Shown here: positions 35,452 through 44,312 of the stretch, in pieces
Position numbering within the stretch: position 1 is the first letter of the stretch
How the letters are laid out: the number at the start of each line of letters is the position of its first letter
Origin: Palsa-892 sp035556215
Lineage (GTDB): Bacteria > Pseudomonadota > Alphaproteobacteria > Rhizobiales > Xanthobacteraceae
Length of the DNA stretch: 64,000 nt
Direction: 5' to 3'
NCBI GenBank assembly: GCA_035556215.1
Contig: DATMFI010000004.1
Coordinates: forward strand, 62,001 to 126,000
Translations under genes and position numbers: made by a program
Notes under the pieces: generated by a model
Databases searched by the model: none
What the model saw: only the letters and a program-made list of their open reading frames with translations
What the model was told of the DNA's origin: nothing

Positions 35452-36705
35452 TCAGCGTTCAAATATTCCGGCCAGTTCGACATGCGCCGAGTAGCGGAAC
35501 TGATCGACAGGCGTCACGCGCGACAGGCGATAACCTGCATCGACGAGAATGCGCGCGTCGCGCGCGAAGGTCGCGGGGCTGCAGGAGACGTAAATCACCT
35601 TGCCGATTTTCGTGCGCGCAAGCTCTCTCGCCTGCATCTCGGCGCCCTGGCGCGGCGGATCGAGCACGACGAGATCGCAGCCTTTCAGTTCGGCCGCGGC
35701 CAGCGGACGGCGAAAGAGATCGCGCGCGATGGTTTCAATGGGCTTCAGCCCCGGCGCTTTGGCGGCTTCGCGCAGCGCATTCACCGCGGGCGCGTCGCTG
35801 TCGGCGGCGAGCACCTTGGCGCGCTCCGCAAGCCGCAGGGCGAATGTGCCAATGCCGCAAAAGAGATCGGCGACTTTCCTCGCCTTGCCCGCCGCTTCCA
35901 GCACGAGCCGCGCGAGCGTGTCTTCGCCCGCTTGCGTCGCCTGCAGGAAGCTCCCCGGCGGCAGCACGACGCGGGCGCGGCCAACGGTGATCGCCGGAGA
36001 CGTAAGCTGCGTCACCATCTCGCCGTGGCGGGTGATGCGCGCGAGCTTCTCGTCCGCCGCGAGCTGCGCGAGCGCCGAAGTCATTTTGCGGTCGATCGGG
36101 CCTGAGCCGCGCACATCGAGGTCGAGCCCGCCTTCGGTCGCGGTGAAATGAAGGTCCAGCGGCTTGTCGCGCGGCGCGAGAATTTCGGCGGCGCGGTGGC
36201 CGATGGCGAAAATATTTTTCAGCGCGGGCGCGAGCACCGGGCACTCGTCAATGGGAACGATCATGTGCGAGCGGCGGCCGGCAAAACCCACGGCAAGGCT
36301 CTTGCCTTTATCGCTGCCCACGCCGCGCCTTGCATGGAGCACCGCGCGGCGGCGGCCTTCGCCGTGGGCGTCGATCAGCGGCGCGATTTCGGTTTCAACG
36401 CCTTCCTGCGCAAGCGCGGCGGCGACCAGCGCGTGCTTCCAGGCGCGATAGCCGTCCACCTGCCAGTGCTGCAAGGCGCAGCCGCCGCAAGTGCCGAAAT
36501 ACGGGCAGACCGGCGCAATGCGCGCGGCGCTCGGCTTCACGACCTTCACGAGCCGAGCGCGCTCGCCATCCGGTTCGATCTCGGCCGTCTCGCCCGGCAG
36601 CGTATAGGGCACGAAAACGCGGCCCGCGCGGGTGACGGCAATGCCGTCGCCCTGATGGCCGACATGATCGATTTCCACCCGATCGATTCTGGAGCGCTCA
36701 GACAT
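35452..36705 (-). CDS. RNA m5U methyltransferase with TRAM domain and Fe-S cluster (RlmD/TrmA family)
   Basis: 417 residues. N-terminal TRAM domain (about 5-60, DHVGHQGDGIAVTRAGRVFVPYTLPGE), iron-sulfur cysteines CPYFGTCGGCALQHW, SAM-binding motif DLFCGIGTFAL, catalytic region DPPRQGAEMQ and nucleophile in VSCSPATFARDA. It methylates uridine C5 in 23S rRNA or tRNA; which position cannot be told from sequence. Ends just before the REP-like element; follows the MATE gene by about 40 bp. Confidence 0.93.
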   Translation of the reverse strand: MSERSRIDRVEIDHVGHQGDGIAVTRAGRVFVPYTLPGETAEIEPDGERARLVKVVKPSAARIAPVCPYFGTCGGCALQHWQVDGYRAWKHALVAAALAQEGVETEIAPLIDAHGEGRRRAVLHARRGVGSDKGKSLAVGFAGRRSHMIVPIDECPVLAPALKNIFAIGHRAAEILAPRDKPLDLHFTATEGGLDLDVRGSGPIDRKMTSALAQLAADEKLARITRHGEMVTQLTSPAITVGRARVVLPPGSFLQATQAGEDTLARLVLEAAGKARKVADLFCGIGTFALRLAERAKVLAADSDAPAVNALREAAKAPGLKPIETIARDLFRRPLAAAELKGCDLVVLDPPRQGAEMQARELARTKIGKVIYVSCSPATFARDARILVDAGYRLSRVTPVDQFRYSAHVELAGIFER

Positions 36706-36746
36706 AAGGCGCGGCTCTACGGGTGAAACGCGCCGCCGTCCAGCCC

Positions 36747-38177
36747 TCAGGCGACGCCGCGCGCCATTTCGGCGCCGGCCGGCAGGCCCTTCGCGGTCAG
36801 GCGCTGGAAGCGCCAGACGAGCAGCGCGGCATAGACGATGAGGCCGAGGGTCAGCCCGATCCAGATGCCCGGCGCGCGATAGCCGAAGGTGAAGGCCAGA
36901 AGATAGGCCGACACAAAGCCGACCAGCCAGAAGCTCAGCGCCGCGTAAATCAGCGGCACGCGCGTATCGTTGAGCCCGCGCAGCGCACCGAGCGCGACCG
37001 TCTGCAAACCGTCGAAGACGAAGAAGCCCGCGCCCATGCCGAGCAAAAGCGAAGCGAGCAAAATCGTTTCGGGATGGGCCGACGATTCATTCAGGAAGAA
37101 AAACGGAATCGTGCCGCGCGTCAGCGCAACGACGATCGCCATCGTCAGCATGAAAGCGGCACTCAAAATGAGCGCCGCAAAACCGGCGCGGCGCGCGGCC
37201 TCCGGTTCGAAGCGGCCGACGGCATGGCCGACGCGCACGGTCGCGGCCATCGAGATGCCGAACGGCACCATGAACATGATCGACGCGACCTGGATGGCGA
37301 TCTGATGCGCGGCGAGCGCCTCGGTGCCGATCCAGCCCATCAGCAAACTCGCGCAGGCGAACAGGCCGAATTCGAGCAGAAAACTGCCCGAGATCGGCAG
37401 GCCGACGGCCAGGAGGCGCACGAACAGCGCGCTGTCGAAGCGCCAGAATTTTCCGAGCACGCGGTATTTTTTGAACGGCCGCATGGCGTAGCACATCCAG
37501 ATCAGCGCGGCGCACATCAGGATATTGATCGCGGTCGTCGCGACACCGGCGCCGAGGATGCCGAGCCTGGGCATGCCGAAGACGCCGTTGATCATGCCGT
37601 AGGCCAGCACGGCATTGGCCGGAATCGCGGCGAGCGTCACCCACAATGCCGGTTCAGGCCGGTTCACCGCGCTCATGAAGTTGCGGATGGCGATATAGCC
37701 CCAGGCCGGAACGAGGCTCCAGCCGAGGCCCGCGAGATATTGCTGCGCGAGCGCCGCCGTTTGCGGCTCCTGGCCCGCGAGCAGAAGGAATTCCTCGCCA
37801 TACATTTGCAGAATGCTGAGCGGCAGGCCGAACAGCACCGAGGCCCAAAGGCCCACGCGCAGCGCACGGCGCACCATGCGCGGCTCGCGCGCGCCATAGG
37901 CTTGCGCGGCGAGCGGCGCCACCGCCGAGACGAAACCCATGCCGGCGACGAAGGCGACGAACAGCACGATCTGGCCGAGCGCCGCCGCGGCGATGGCGGC
38001 GTCGCCGAGGCGGCCGATCATCGCAAGATCGGTCGTCATCATCGCGACCTGGCCGAGCTGCGTCAGCGCGATCGGCAGCGAGAGCCTGACCGTCTCGATC
38101 ATCTCTTCGCGCCAGAGCGCAAGGCGCGGCGAGCGCGCAGCCGGTATCGTCATCGGGGCCGTCATCGCGGGGACCAT
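36747..38177 (-). CDS. MATE family efflux transporter (NorM-like)
   Basis: 476 residues with 12 hydrophobic segments and the internal repeat of MATE exporters (first half VRLSLPIALTQLGQVAMMTTDLAMIGRLGD; second half LAVGLPISGSFLLEFGLFACASLLMGWIG). It should extrude cationic drugs or metabolites in exchange for Na+ or H+. ATG 38177 is used, with in-frame ATGs at 38165 and 38153 as alternatives. Upstream is an odd 12-bp tandem-repeat tract. No regulator adjoins it. Confidence 0.94.
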   Translation of the reverse strand: MVPAMTAPMTIPAARSPRLALWREEMIETVRLSLPIALTQLGQVAMMTTDLAMIGRLGDAAIAAAALGQIVLFVAFVAGMGFVSAVAPLAAQAYGAREPRMVRRALRVGLWASVLFGLPLSILQMYGEEFLLLAGQEPQTAALAQQYLAGLGWSLVPAWGYIAIRNFMSAVNRPEPALWVTLAAIPANAVLAYGMINGVFGMPRLGILGAGVATTAINILMCAALIWMCYAMRPFKKYRVLGKFWRFDSALFVRLLAVGLPISGSFLLEFGLFACASLLMGWIGTEALAAHQIAIQVASIMFMVPFGISMAATVRVGHAVGRFEPEAARRAGFAALILSAAFMLTMAIVVALTRGTIPFFFLNESSAHPETILLASLLLGMGAGFFVFDGLQTVALGALRGLNDTRVPLIYAALSFWLVGFVSAYLLAFTFGYRAPGIWIGLTLGLIVYAALLVWRFQRLTAKGLPAGAEMARGVA

Positions 38178-38206
38178 AGTGGTTATTGCGGCAAGACAAA
38201 GGTTGC

Positions 38207-38254
38207 TTGAAAGGCCGGCTGGAAGGCCGCATGAAAGGCCGCGTGAAAGACCGA
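38207..38254. repeat. 12-bp tandem repeat, four units
   Basis: Four imperfect copies of a 12-bp unit with core GAAAGGCCG (38207-38218, 38219-38230, 38231-38242, 38243-38254), with a decayed fifth copy after. It lies in the gap between the MATE gene and the 38377 gene. The minus strand through it is open and would add a repetitive Arg-Pro-Phe leader to MATE, which I regard as non-coding. Confidence 0.7.
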
Positions 38255-38296
38255 GCGAAGACGGAAGGAAAGATCGAGCGGTATATCGGCATGATG

Positions 38297-38322
38297 GAGC
38301 GGCAAAACCTTCTTTGCCGCTC
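38297..38322. promoter_or_regulatory. 10-bp hairpin upstream of the 38377 gene
   Basis: GAGCGGCAAA / TTTGCCGCTC with a 6-nt loop. It is about 55 bp ahead of the secreted-protein start and has no T-run, so a leader structure or operator is as likely as a terminator. Confidence 0.4.
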
Positions 38323-38376
38323 GCTCACCCGGTGCTAAAGAACCGCCCATCTGTTACCCCGAATTGGAGAACGCCG

Positions 38377-39021
38377 ATGCGCCGCGCGCTGCGACGCTCG
38401 TTATCGATCATGAGCATGGGGCTCGGCATAGGGCTCGTCTTGAGCCTCGGCTTGGCGCTTGCCGCCGCGCCCGCGCTTGCGCTCGCTCTCAATCCGCCGC
38501 CGCCCGCGGCGAACGGCGCCGTGCAGCTTGCCGCCGCCAAGCACAAGCTTTCGCCGAAGGAGCGCGCCGCCGAGGCCGCGCGCAAAAAGAAAGAAGCGCA
38601 GGCCAAGCTCGCCCATGTCTGGGTGCTTGGGCGCGACAACAGCCGCCCGGCGCTGATGTTCTCCCGCATGAACGGCGACGACGTGCGGCTGTCGCTCTCT
38701 TGCCAGCCGGATACCGGCCTCGTCCGCATCATCGTGTTCGATGTGCCAGCGAAGGGCATGCGCACCGGCGACGGCGGCCGGGTGCGGCTTTCAAACGGCC
38801 CGGCGCGGCTCGAAGTGGCGGCGACGGCCTTGCCGAACGAAAAGAATCCGCGCGCTGTCGATCTTGGCGGCACGACACGGGTGAGCCCGCGGCTGTTCGC
38901 GCTGTTCGAGACCGGCGAAACGATGGTGGTCGAGGTGCCGGGACGGACGACCGGCATTCCGCTGAAATCGCTCGGGGCGAAAAAGGAAGCTTTCAAGCGG
39001 GCCTGTCTCGCGGGGCGGTAA
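38377..39021 (+). CDS. Secreted hypothetical protein, Ala-rich with charged linker
   Basis: 214 residues. ATG 38377 has GGAGA 8 bp upstream. Signal peptide at about 1-37 (MGLGIGLVLSLGLALAAAPALALA), a Lys/Glu/Ala-rich helical stretch (KLSPKERAAEAARKKKEAQAK, about 60-80), then a C-terminal domain of about 130 residues with two cysteines (LSLSCQPDTG, FKRACLAGR). Its layout recalls IalB-like envelope proteins, but I cannot assign it. It is convergent with dxs, 2 bp apart. Confidence 0.7.
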   Translation: MRRALRRSLSIMSMGLGIGLVLSLGLALAAAPALALALNPPPPAANGAVQLAAAKHKLSPKERAAEAARKKKEAQAKLAHVWVLGRDNSRPALMFSRMNGDDVRLSLSCQPDTGLVRIIVFDVPAKGMRTGDGGRVRLSNGPARLEVAATALPNEKNPRAVDLGGTTRVSPRLFALFETGETMVVEVPGRTTGIPLKSLGAKKEAFKRACLAGR

Positions 39022-39023
39022 TT

Positions 39024-40949
39024 TTACCGCCGCGAGCCCGCGAGCTGGCGCGCCTGGGCGCCGCGGCCGAGCGCAGTCAGCGCCTCGGCGGCAATCGCCC
39101 TCGCGTCGAGGCCGGCTGTCGCATATTGCGCGGCGGGCGTGTCGTGATCGATGAAAATATCCGGCAGCGCCATGGTGCGGACCTTGAGGCCGCGCTCCAT
39201 GAGATCGGTGCGCGCGATCAGCTCCAGCACACGGCTGCCGAAACCGCCGCTTGATCCCTCTTCCACCGTCATCAGCAATTCGTGCGAGCGCGCGAGCCGC
39301 AACACGAGATCGCGGTCGAGGGGTTTGGCGAAGCGCGCATCGGCCACTGTGACCGTGATCCCCTGCGCCGCGAGGTCGTCCGCGGCCTTGAGGCACTCCG
39401 CAAGGCGCGTGCCGAAGCTGAGGATCGCAAGCGATGAGCCTTCGCGCAGCACCCGGCCCTTGCCGATCTCGAGCGGCTTGCCTTCCGCGGGCAGCACGAC
39501 GCCCGCCCCCTCGCCGCGCGGAAAACGGAAAGCGGAGGGAATGTCGTCGAGCGCCGCGGCCGTCGCCACCATGTGCATAAGCTCGGCCTCGTCGGCGGCG
39601 GCCATCACCACGATGTCGGGCAGGCATGTCAGGAAGGCGATGTCATAAGCGCCGGCATGGGTCGCGCCGTCGGCGCCGACAAGGCCCGCGCGGTCGATCG
39701 CAAAACGCACCGGGAGTTTTTGCAGCACAACATCATGCACGACCTGATCGTAAGCGCGCTGCAGGAAGGTCGAATAGATCGCGGTGAACGGCTTGAAGCC
39801 TTCGGCCGCCATGCCGGCGGCGAAGGTCACGGCGTGCTGCTCGGCGATGCCGACATCGAAGGTGCGCGCGGGGAATTTGCGCGCGAAGAGATCGAGGCCG
39901 GTGCCGGACGGCATCGCGGCGGTGATCGCGACGATCTTGCTGTCCTTCTGCGCTTCCTTGATCAGGCTTTCGGCGAAGACCTTGGTGTAGGACGGCGCGC
40001 CGCCCTTCGACTTCGATTGCTGGCCGGTCGCGACATCGAACTTGACGACGCCGTGATACTTGTCGTCCGAGGCTTCGGCCGGCGGATAGCCGTGGCCCTT
40101 CTTGGTGACGACATGGACGAGCACCGGGCGGCTGTCGCTGTTGTTCTTGACGTTGCGCAGAACCGGCAGCAGGTGATCCATGTTGTGGCCGTCGATCGGC
40201 CCGACATAATCGAAGCCAAGCTCCTCGAACAGCGTGCCGCCGGTCATGAAACCGAGCGTGTGCTCGAAGGCGCGGCGGAAGAATTGCGAGACGCGCTTGG
40301 GCAGATAGCCCGCCGTGCATTCCCACAGCTTGCGCATGCGTGAATACGTGCGGCCGGAAAGCCGCCGCGCAAGATAAGCCGACATCGCGCCGACCGGCGG
40401 GGCGATCGACATATCGTTGTCGTTGAGGATCACGATGAGGCGCGTCTTGGTCGCGCCGGCGTTGTTCATCGCTTCATAGGCCATGCCGGCCGAGAGCGAG
40501 CCGTCGCCGATCACGCAGACGACGTTGAAATCCTCACCTTCGAGGTCGCGGGCAACCGCGATACCAAGGCCGGCCGAGATCGAGGTCGAAGCGTGCGCGG
40601 CGCCGAAAACGTCGTATTCGCTTTCCGAGCGCCGGGTGAAACCCGAAAGCCCGCCGCCCTGGCGCAGCGTGCGGATGCGGTCGCGGCGGCCGGTGATGAT
40701 CTTGTGCGGGTAGGTCTGGTGGCCGACGTCCCAGACGATCTTGTCGCGCGGCGTGTCGAAAACGTAATGCAGCGCGACGGTGAGTTCGACGACGCCGAGG
40801 CCGGCGCCGAGATGGCCGCCGGTGACGGATACTGCGTCCACGGTCTCGCGGCGCAGCTCGTCGGCGAACTGCTGGAGCTGCGAGGGCGCGAGCTTCCGCA
40901 GGTCGGCGGGCACCTTCACTTGATCGAGGAGCGGTGTCTGAACGGGCAC
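39024..40949 (-). CDS. dxs: 1-deoxy-D-xylulose-5-phosphate synthase
   Basis: 641 residues, full length. Thiamin-diphosphate transketolase-type enzyme joining pyruvate and glyceraldehyde 3-phosphate, first step of the MEP isoprenoid route. N-terminal TPP motif GDGSLSAGMAYEAMNNAG, DVGHQTYPHKI, transketolase core DRAGLVGADGATHAGAYD and C-terminal domain. Part of a same-strand group with pirin, xseB and the histone-deacetylase-like gene; xseB and that gene commonly neighbour dxs in Rhizobiales, with pirin the extra gene here. Confidence 0.98.
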   Translation of the reverse strand: MPVQTPLLDQVKVPADLRKLAPSQLQQFADELRRETVDAVSVTGGHLGAGLGVVELTVALHYVFDTPRDKIVWDVGHQTYPHKIITGRRDRIRTLRQGGGLSGFTRRSESEYDVFGAAHASTSISAGLGIAVARDLEGEDFNVVCVIGDGSLSAGMAYEAMNNAGATKTRLIVILNDNDMSIAPPVGAMSAYLARRLSGRTYSRMRKLWECTAGYLPKRVSQFFRRAFEHTLGFMTGGTLFEELGFDYVGPIDGHNMDHLLPVLRNVKNNSDSRPVLVHVVTKKGHGYPPAEASDDKYHGVVKFDVATGQQSKSKGGAPSYTKVFAESLIKEAQKDSKIVAITAAMPSGTGLDLFARKFPARTFDVGIAEQHAVTFAAGMAAEGFKPFTAIYSTFLQRAYDQVVHDVVLQKLPVRFAIDRAGLVGADGATHAGAYDIAFLTCLPDIVVMAAADEAELMHMVATAAALDDIPSAFRFPRGEGAGVVLPAEGKPLEIGKGRVLREGSSLAILSFGTRLAECLKAADDLAAQGITVTVADARFAKPLDRDLVLRLARSHELLMTVEEGSSGGFGSRVLELIARTDLMERGLKVRTMALPDIFIDHDTPAAQYATAGLDARAIAAEALTALGRGAQARQLAGSRR

Positions 40950-41048
40950 GGGTGTTGTTCTGTCGCGCTTATTTTCTGTCTTGCAGGCTTACACAATGCC
41001 GCAGGGCCACGCAACGGAACGGCTTTCCGTTACGACTTTTGCCGTATT

Positions 41049-41966
41049 TCAGCGCTCGGGCAGCGGAATGAACTCGCTGTCGCCGGGAACGCCCTCGAAA
41101 CGGCCCGCTTTCCAATCGGCCTTCGCCTGCTCGATCCGTTCCTTGCGCGAGGAGACGAAATTCCACCAGATGTGGCGCGGGCCGTCCATCGGCGCGCCGC
41201 CGAGCATGACGAAGCGCGCGGGCCGCGATGCGCGCACGGTGATGCGGTCGCCCGGCTTGAAGACGAGGAGCTTGCCTTCATCGAAACGCTCGCCGGCGAT
41301 TTCGATTTCACCGGAAACGACATAGATCGCGCGTTCCTCATAATCGGCGTCGAGCGGCACGCTGGCGCCAGGTTCCAGGGTGAGGTCGGCAAAGAACGTA
41401 TCGTGCAGCGTCTTCACCGGCGACGCCGCGCCGAACATCTTGCCCGCGACGACGCGGGCGGATTTGCCCTCCCCGGTGACGAGCGGCAGATCGCCCTGGC
41501 TGTAATGCGCGAACAAGGGATCGGTTTCCTCGTCGCGCGCGGGCAGCGCGACCCAGCACTGCAAGCCGTGCAGCGGCTCGCCGCCCTGCCGGTGATCGGG
41601 CGCGGTGCGCTCGGAATGGGTGATGCCGCGACCGGCGGTCATCCAGTTCACGTCGCCGGGGCGAATGGGAACGTCGCTGCCGAGACTGTCCTTGTGAACG
41701 ATCTCGCCTTTGAACAAGTAAGTCACGGTCGCAAGGCCGATATGCGGATGCGGCCGGACATCGACGCCGTGACCGGCCTTGAATTCGGTCGGCCCCATGT
41801 GATCGAGAAAGGTGAACGGCCCGACCATGCGGCGGCGGGAAGAAGGCAGCGCGCGGCGCACGGAAAAATCGCCAAGGTCGGCGGTGCGCGGCACGATGAC
41901 GAGATCGAGCGCGTCGCAAGACTGCGGGTCGCCCGGCTTCGGATCTTCCGCTGGGAAAAAGCTCAT
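41049..41966 (-). CDS. Pirin family protein
   Basis: 305 residues, bicupin. The N-terminal pirin domain has the metal-binding set HPHIGLATVTYLF and HSERTAPDH (three His plus Glu), with the C-terminal cupin at about 190-290. Pirins are cytoplasmic iron-binding proteins; some have quercetinase activity and others modulate dehydrogenase complexes or redox signalling. It interrupts the usual xseB-dxs order and is followed by about 100 bp before dxs. Confidence 0.93.
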   Translation of the reverse strand: MSFFPAEDPKPGDPQSCDALDLVIVPRTADLGDFSVRRALPSSRRRMVGPFTFLDHMGPTEFKAGHGVDVRPHPHIGLATVTYLFKGEIVHKDSLGSDVPIRPGDVNWMTAGRGITHSERTAPDHRQGGEPLHGLQCWVALPARDEETDPLFAHYSQGDLPLVTGEGKSARVVAGKMFGAASPVKTLHDTFFADLTLEPGASVPLDADYEERAIYVVSGEIEIAGERFDEGKLLVFKPGDRITVRASRPARFVMLGGAPMDGPRHIWWNFVSSRKERIEQAKADWKAGRFEGVPGDSEFIPLPER

Positions 41967-41988
41967 GGGTGCTCCCCTTTCTTCCTTC

Positions 41989-42114
41989 CGTCATGCCCGC
42001 ATTGCTTGCCCGCATTTCTTGCGGGCATCCACGCCCTGCTTCAGCACAGGAAGACGCGGATGGCCGGGACTTCAAACGCGAAGGCAGCTTCGCGCCTTTT
42101 GCCCGGCCATGACG
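41989..42114. repeat. REP-like composite palindromic element
   Basis: The 153-bp gap between xseB and pirin begins with CGTCATGCCCGC and ends with GCCCGGCCATGACG, near-complementary ends. Inside are GCCCGC/GCGGGC and CGCGAAG/CTTCGCG hairpins and TGGCCGGGA. This resembles the dispersed 'cgtcatgcccg...' intergenic repeats of Rhizobiales, shares GGCCATGACG with the element at 35.4 kb, and contains no gene. Confidence 0.7.
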
Positions 42115-42119
42115 CAGAA

Positions 42120-42374
42120 TTACTTCCCGTCGAGCGGCTCGGTGCCGGCCGCCCTGCCCTTGGCGTCGCGGGTGATCTTCTCGACGCGCGCTTCGGCTTC
42201 GGCGAGGAGCGCGTCGCAGCGTTTCTTCAACGCTTCGCCCCGCTCGTAAATCTTGATCGACTCTTCGAGCGCAACGTCGCCGCGCTCGAGGCGCTGGACG
42301 ATCTGTTCGAGTTCGGCAAGCGCCTTCTCGAACGGCAAGGCGGTGACGTCGGCGAATTCTTTTTCTTTTGCCAT
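42120..42374 (-). CDS. xseB: Exodeoxyribonuclease VII small subunit
   Basis: 84 residues, the normal small-subunit length. Family signature LPFEKALAELEQIVQRLERGDVALEESIKIYERGEAL, predicted helical hairpin. It associates with XseA to degrade single-stranded DNA; xseA is not in the window. Placed 12 bp after the histone-deacetylase-like gene on the same strand. Confidence 0.96.
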   Translation of the reverse strand: MAKEKEFADVTALPFEKALAELEQIVQRLERGDVALEESIKIYERGEALKKRCDALLAEAEARVEKITRDAKGRAAGTEPLDGK

Positions 42375-42386
42375 CGCTTGGACCTG

Positions 42387-43322
42387 TTATCCCGCCTTCA
42401 TCAGTTCGGTGACGTGCGCGGCGGTCGAAAGCGCGAGTCCCTGCAGATCATAGCCGCCTTCGAGCACCGAGACCACGCGGCCGCCAGCGTGCTTGTCGGC
42501 GACATCCATCAGCTTCTGCGTCACCCAGGCGAAATCCGACTCGACGAGATTGATGTTGGCGAGCGGATCGCGGGTATGCGCGTCGAAGCCCGCCGAGATG
42601 ATGACAAGATCGGGGCGGAAATCGTTCAGCCGCGGCAGGATGCGGCTCTCGACGGCTTCGCGGAACTGCGTGCCGTTGTCGCCGGATGAGAGCGGCGCGT
42701 TGACGACAGTGTTCCTGGCGCCGGTCTCGGTCTTGGCGCCGGTGCCGGGATAGAGCGGCATCTGGTGCGTCGAGCAATACATCACCGACGGATCGTTCCA
42801 GAAAATTTCCTGGCTGCCGTTGCCGTGATGCACGTCAAAATCAATGATCGCGACACGCTCGGCGCCGTGCTTCGCGCGGGCGTGGCGCGCGGCGATCGCC
42901 GCATTGTTGAAGAAGCAAAAGCCCATCGCCGTCACCGTCTCGGCGTGATGGCCGGGCGGGCGCATCGCGACGAAGGCGTTATTCGCCTTGCCCTGCATCA
43001 CTTCATCCACCGCCTGACAGGCGCCGCCTGCGGCGCGCACGATCGGCTCCCAGCTGCCATGCGAGAGCGCGGTGTCGCCGTCGATGCGGGCGAGATCGCC
43101 CTCCTCCGGGATCGCGCGCTCGATCGCGTCGTAATAGTCGGCGGGATGAACGCGCAGCACCTGCTCGCGCGTCACCTGCGCGGGCGTCTTGCGCACCAGC
43201 TTCTTGAAGCGCTCGTCCGACAGGACTTTCTCGACGGCGCGCAGGCGATCGGGCCGCTCGGGATGGCCCGCCGGCACTTCGTGCAGCAGGCTCGACTCGT
43301 GGGAATAAAGGAGTGTCGTCAT
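42387..43322 (-). CDS. Histone-deacetylase-like amidohydrolase (acetylpolyamine/acetoin-utilisation type)
   Basis: 311 residues. Zinc hydrolase of the arginase/deacetylase fold: MRPPGHHAETVTAMGFCFFNN (tandem His), IIDFDVHHGNGSQEIF (metal Asp/His), SAGFDAHTRDPLANINL and LEGGYDL. Substrate in bacteria may be acetylated polyamines or proteins. First gene of the group reading through xseB. Its start at 43322 faces a 315-bp divergent gap carrying long inverted repeats. Confidence 0.93.
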   Translation of the reverse strand: MTTLLYSHESSLLHEVPAGHPERPDRLRAVEKVLSDERFKKLVRKTPAQVTREQVLRVHPADYYDAIERAIPEEGDLARIDGDTALSHGSWEPIVRAAGGACQAVDEVMQGKANNAFVAMRPPGHHAETVTAMGFCFFNNAAIAARHARAKHGAERVAIIDFDVHHGNGSQEIFWNDPSVMYCSTHQMPLYPGTGAKTETGARNTVVNAPLSSGDNGTQFREAVESRILPRLNDFRPDLVIISAGFDAHTRDPLANINLVESDFAWVTQKLMDVADKHAGGRVVSVLEGGYDLQGLALSTAAHVTELMKAG

Positions 43323-43375
43323 GATAATCTTTCGGCTTTGAAACTACGCGAGGCAGGCCGTGCTGGCTACCCGCT

Positions 43376-43516
43376 CTTCAAGTGATTTCTTACTGGAGCG
43401 GCGCAATTTGCCGCTCGCCAAAACGAGAGTCGTTTCAGCCGGCTAAGCCCACCGCCGCGACCTCCTGTTTCGGTGCAGCTCGCTTGAGAAATCACTTGAA
43501 GTGCTTCTTCAAGTGA
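43376..43516. promoter_or_regulatory. Long inverted repeat in the divergent intergenic region
   Basis: CTTCAAGTGATTTCT (43376-43390) and its exact reverse complement AGAAATCACTTGAAG (43487-43501) are 96 bp apart. CTTCAAGTGA appears a third time at 43507-43516, and GCGCAATT / AATTGCGC also occur at about 43402 and 43527. The tract is between the divergent deacetylase-like and esterase genes and contains no convincing gene. Candidate operator cluster or mobile-element remnant. Confidence 0.6.
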
Positions 43517-43637
43517 CGATTCAACGAATTGCGCCAGCATTTTCGACGGTTTTCCGGCCTTTTTGAGCCGCAAAGGCCGAGCAGGCTCGAATCAAGTAAG
43601 CATTCCACCGGAAACGGCAAATCAGGAACCGGCCTTC

Positions 43638-44312
43638 ATGCGGCTCGAGTGCCTTCTCATTGCGGGCGCGTTTTTCGCGGCGGGACTCGTGCCGGCCGCG
43701 GCCGAGCCGGTTCACATCGTCGCCTTCGGTGACAGCAACACCGCGGGCTTCCGCGTGCTCGACCGCAACACCTACCCCGCCCAGCTCGAGCGCGCCTTGC
43801 GCGCCAAGGGCTACGACGTGCGCGTGAAGAACAGCGGCGTTTCGGGCGACACCTCCGGCATGGGGCTGCGGCGCTTCGACCGCGCCATCCCGCGAAACGC
43901 CAATATCGCCATCGTCTATTTCGGGCGTAACGATCTGCGGTGGGGCATCGACGCCAAAAAAATCCGTGCCAATATCGACACCATCGTGAAGAAGCTGACC
44001 GAGCGCGGCATCCGCGTGCTGCTTGTCGGCCTGCGCACCTTCGATCTTTCGGACATCGCGTTGCAGAACGGCGCGCTTTACTACCCGGATTTCTTCAAGG
44101 GCGTCGCCCATGACGGCGAGAAGGATCCGCAATACACGCTGGTGCTCGATCCGATTCAGCACCTCAACACCAAGGGCTATGCGGTCGTCGTCGAGAATTT
44201 GCTGCCGAGCGTGGAGTTGCTCCTGCAAGCGCCGCCGCCGCTGGCGCTGCCCGCACCGGAAAATCCGGCAGCGACGCAAATGCCCTCGCCGCCGAGAACC
44301 GTGACGCGCTGA
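43638..44312 (+). CDS. SGNH/GDSL hydrolase, secreted (TesA-like lysophospholipase/arylesterase)
   Basis: 224 residues. Signal peptide at 1-22 (LLIAGAFFAAGLVPAAA). Block I FGDSNTAGFR with the nucleophilic Ser, block III YFGRNDLRWG with Asn, and the C-terminal Asp-x-x-His in LDPIQHLNTKG. Acts probably in the periplasm on lipid or aryl esters. A proline-rich tail (about 200-224) is unusual for TesA. The start ATG at 43638 was chosen over 43563 because it begins the signal peptide. Its stop abuts the convergent SDR gene with no gap. Confidence 0.9.
   Translation: MRLECLLIAGAFFAAGLVPAAAEPVHIVAFGDSNTAGFRVLDRNTYPAQLERALRAKGYDVRVKNSGVSGDTSGMGLRRFDRAIPRNANIAIVYFGRNDLRWGIDAKKIRANIDTIVKKLTERGIRVLLVGLRTFDLSDIALQNGALYYPDFFKGVAHDGEKDPQYTLVLDPIQHLNTKGYAVVVENLLPSVELLLQAPPPLALPAPENPAATQMPSPPRTVTR

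Noticed and set aside
36723..38210. 495-codon plus-strand frame opposite the MATE transporter
   Set aside because: Antisense of a 12-TM protein; rich in Arg, Glu, Gln and His without domains.
40950..41048. Terminator between pirin and dxs (ACGGAA/TTCCGT hairpin)
   Set aside because: A short stem without a T-tract on the minus strand; too weak to call.
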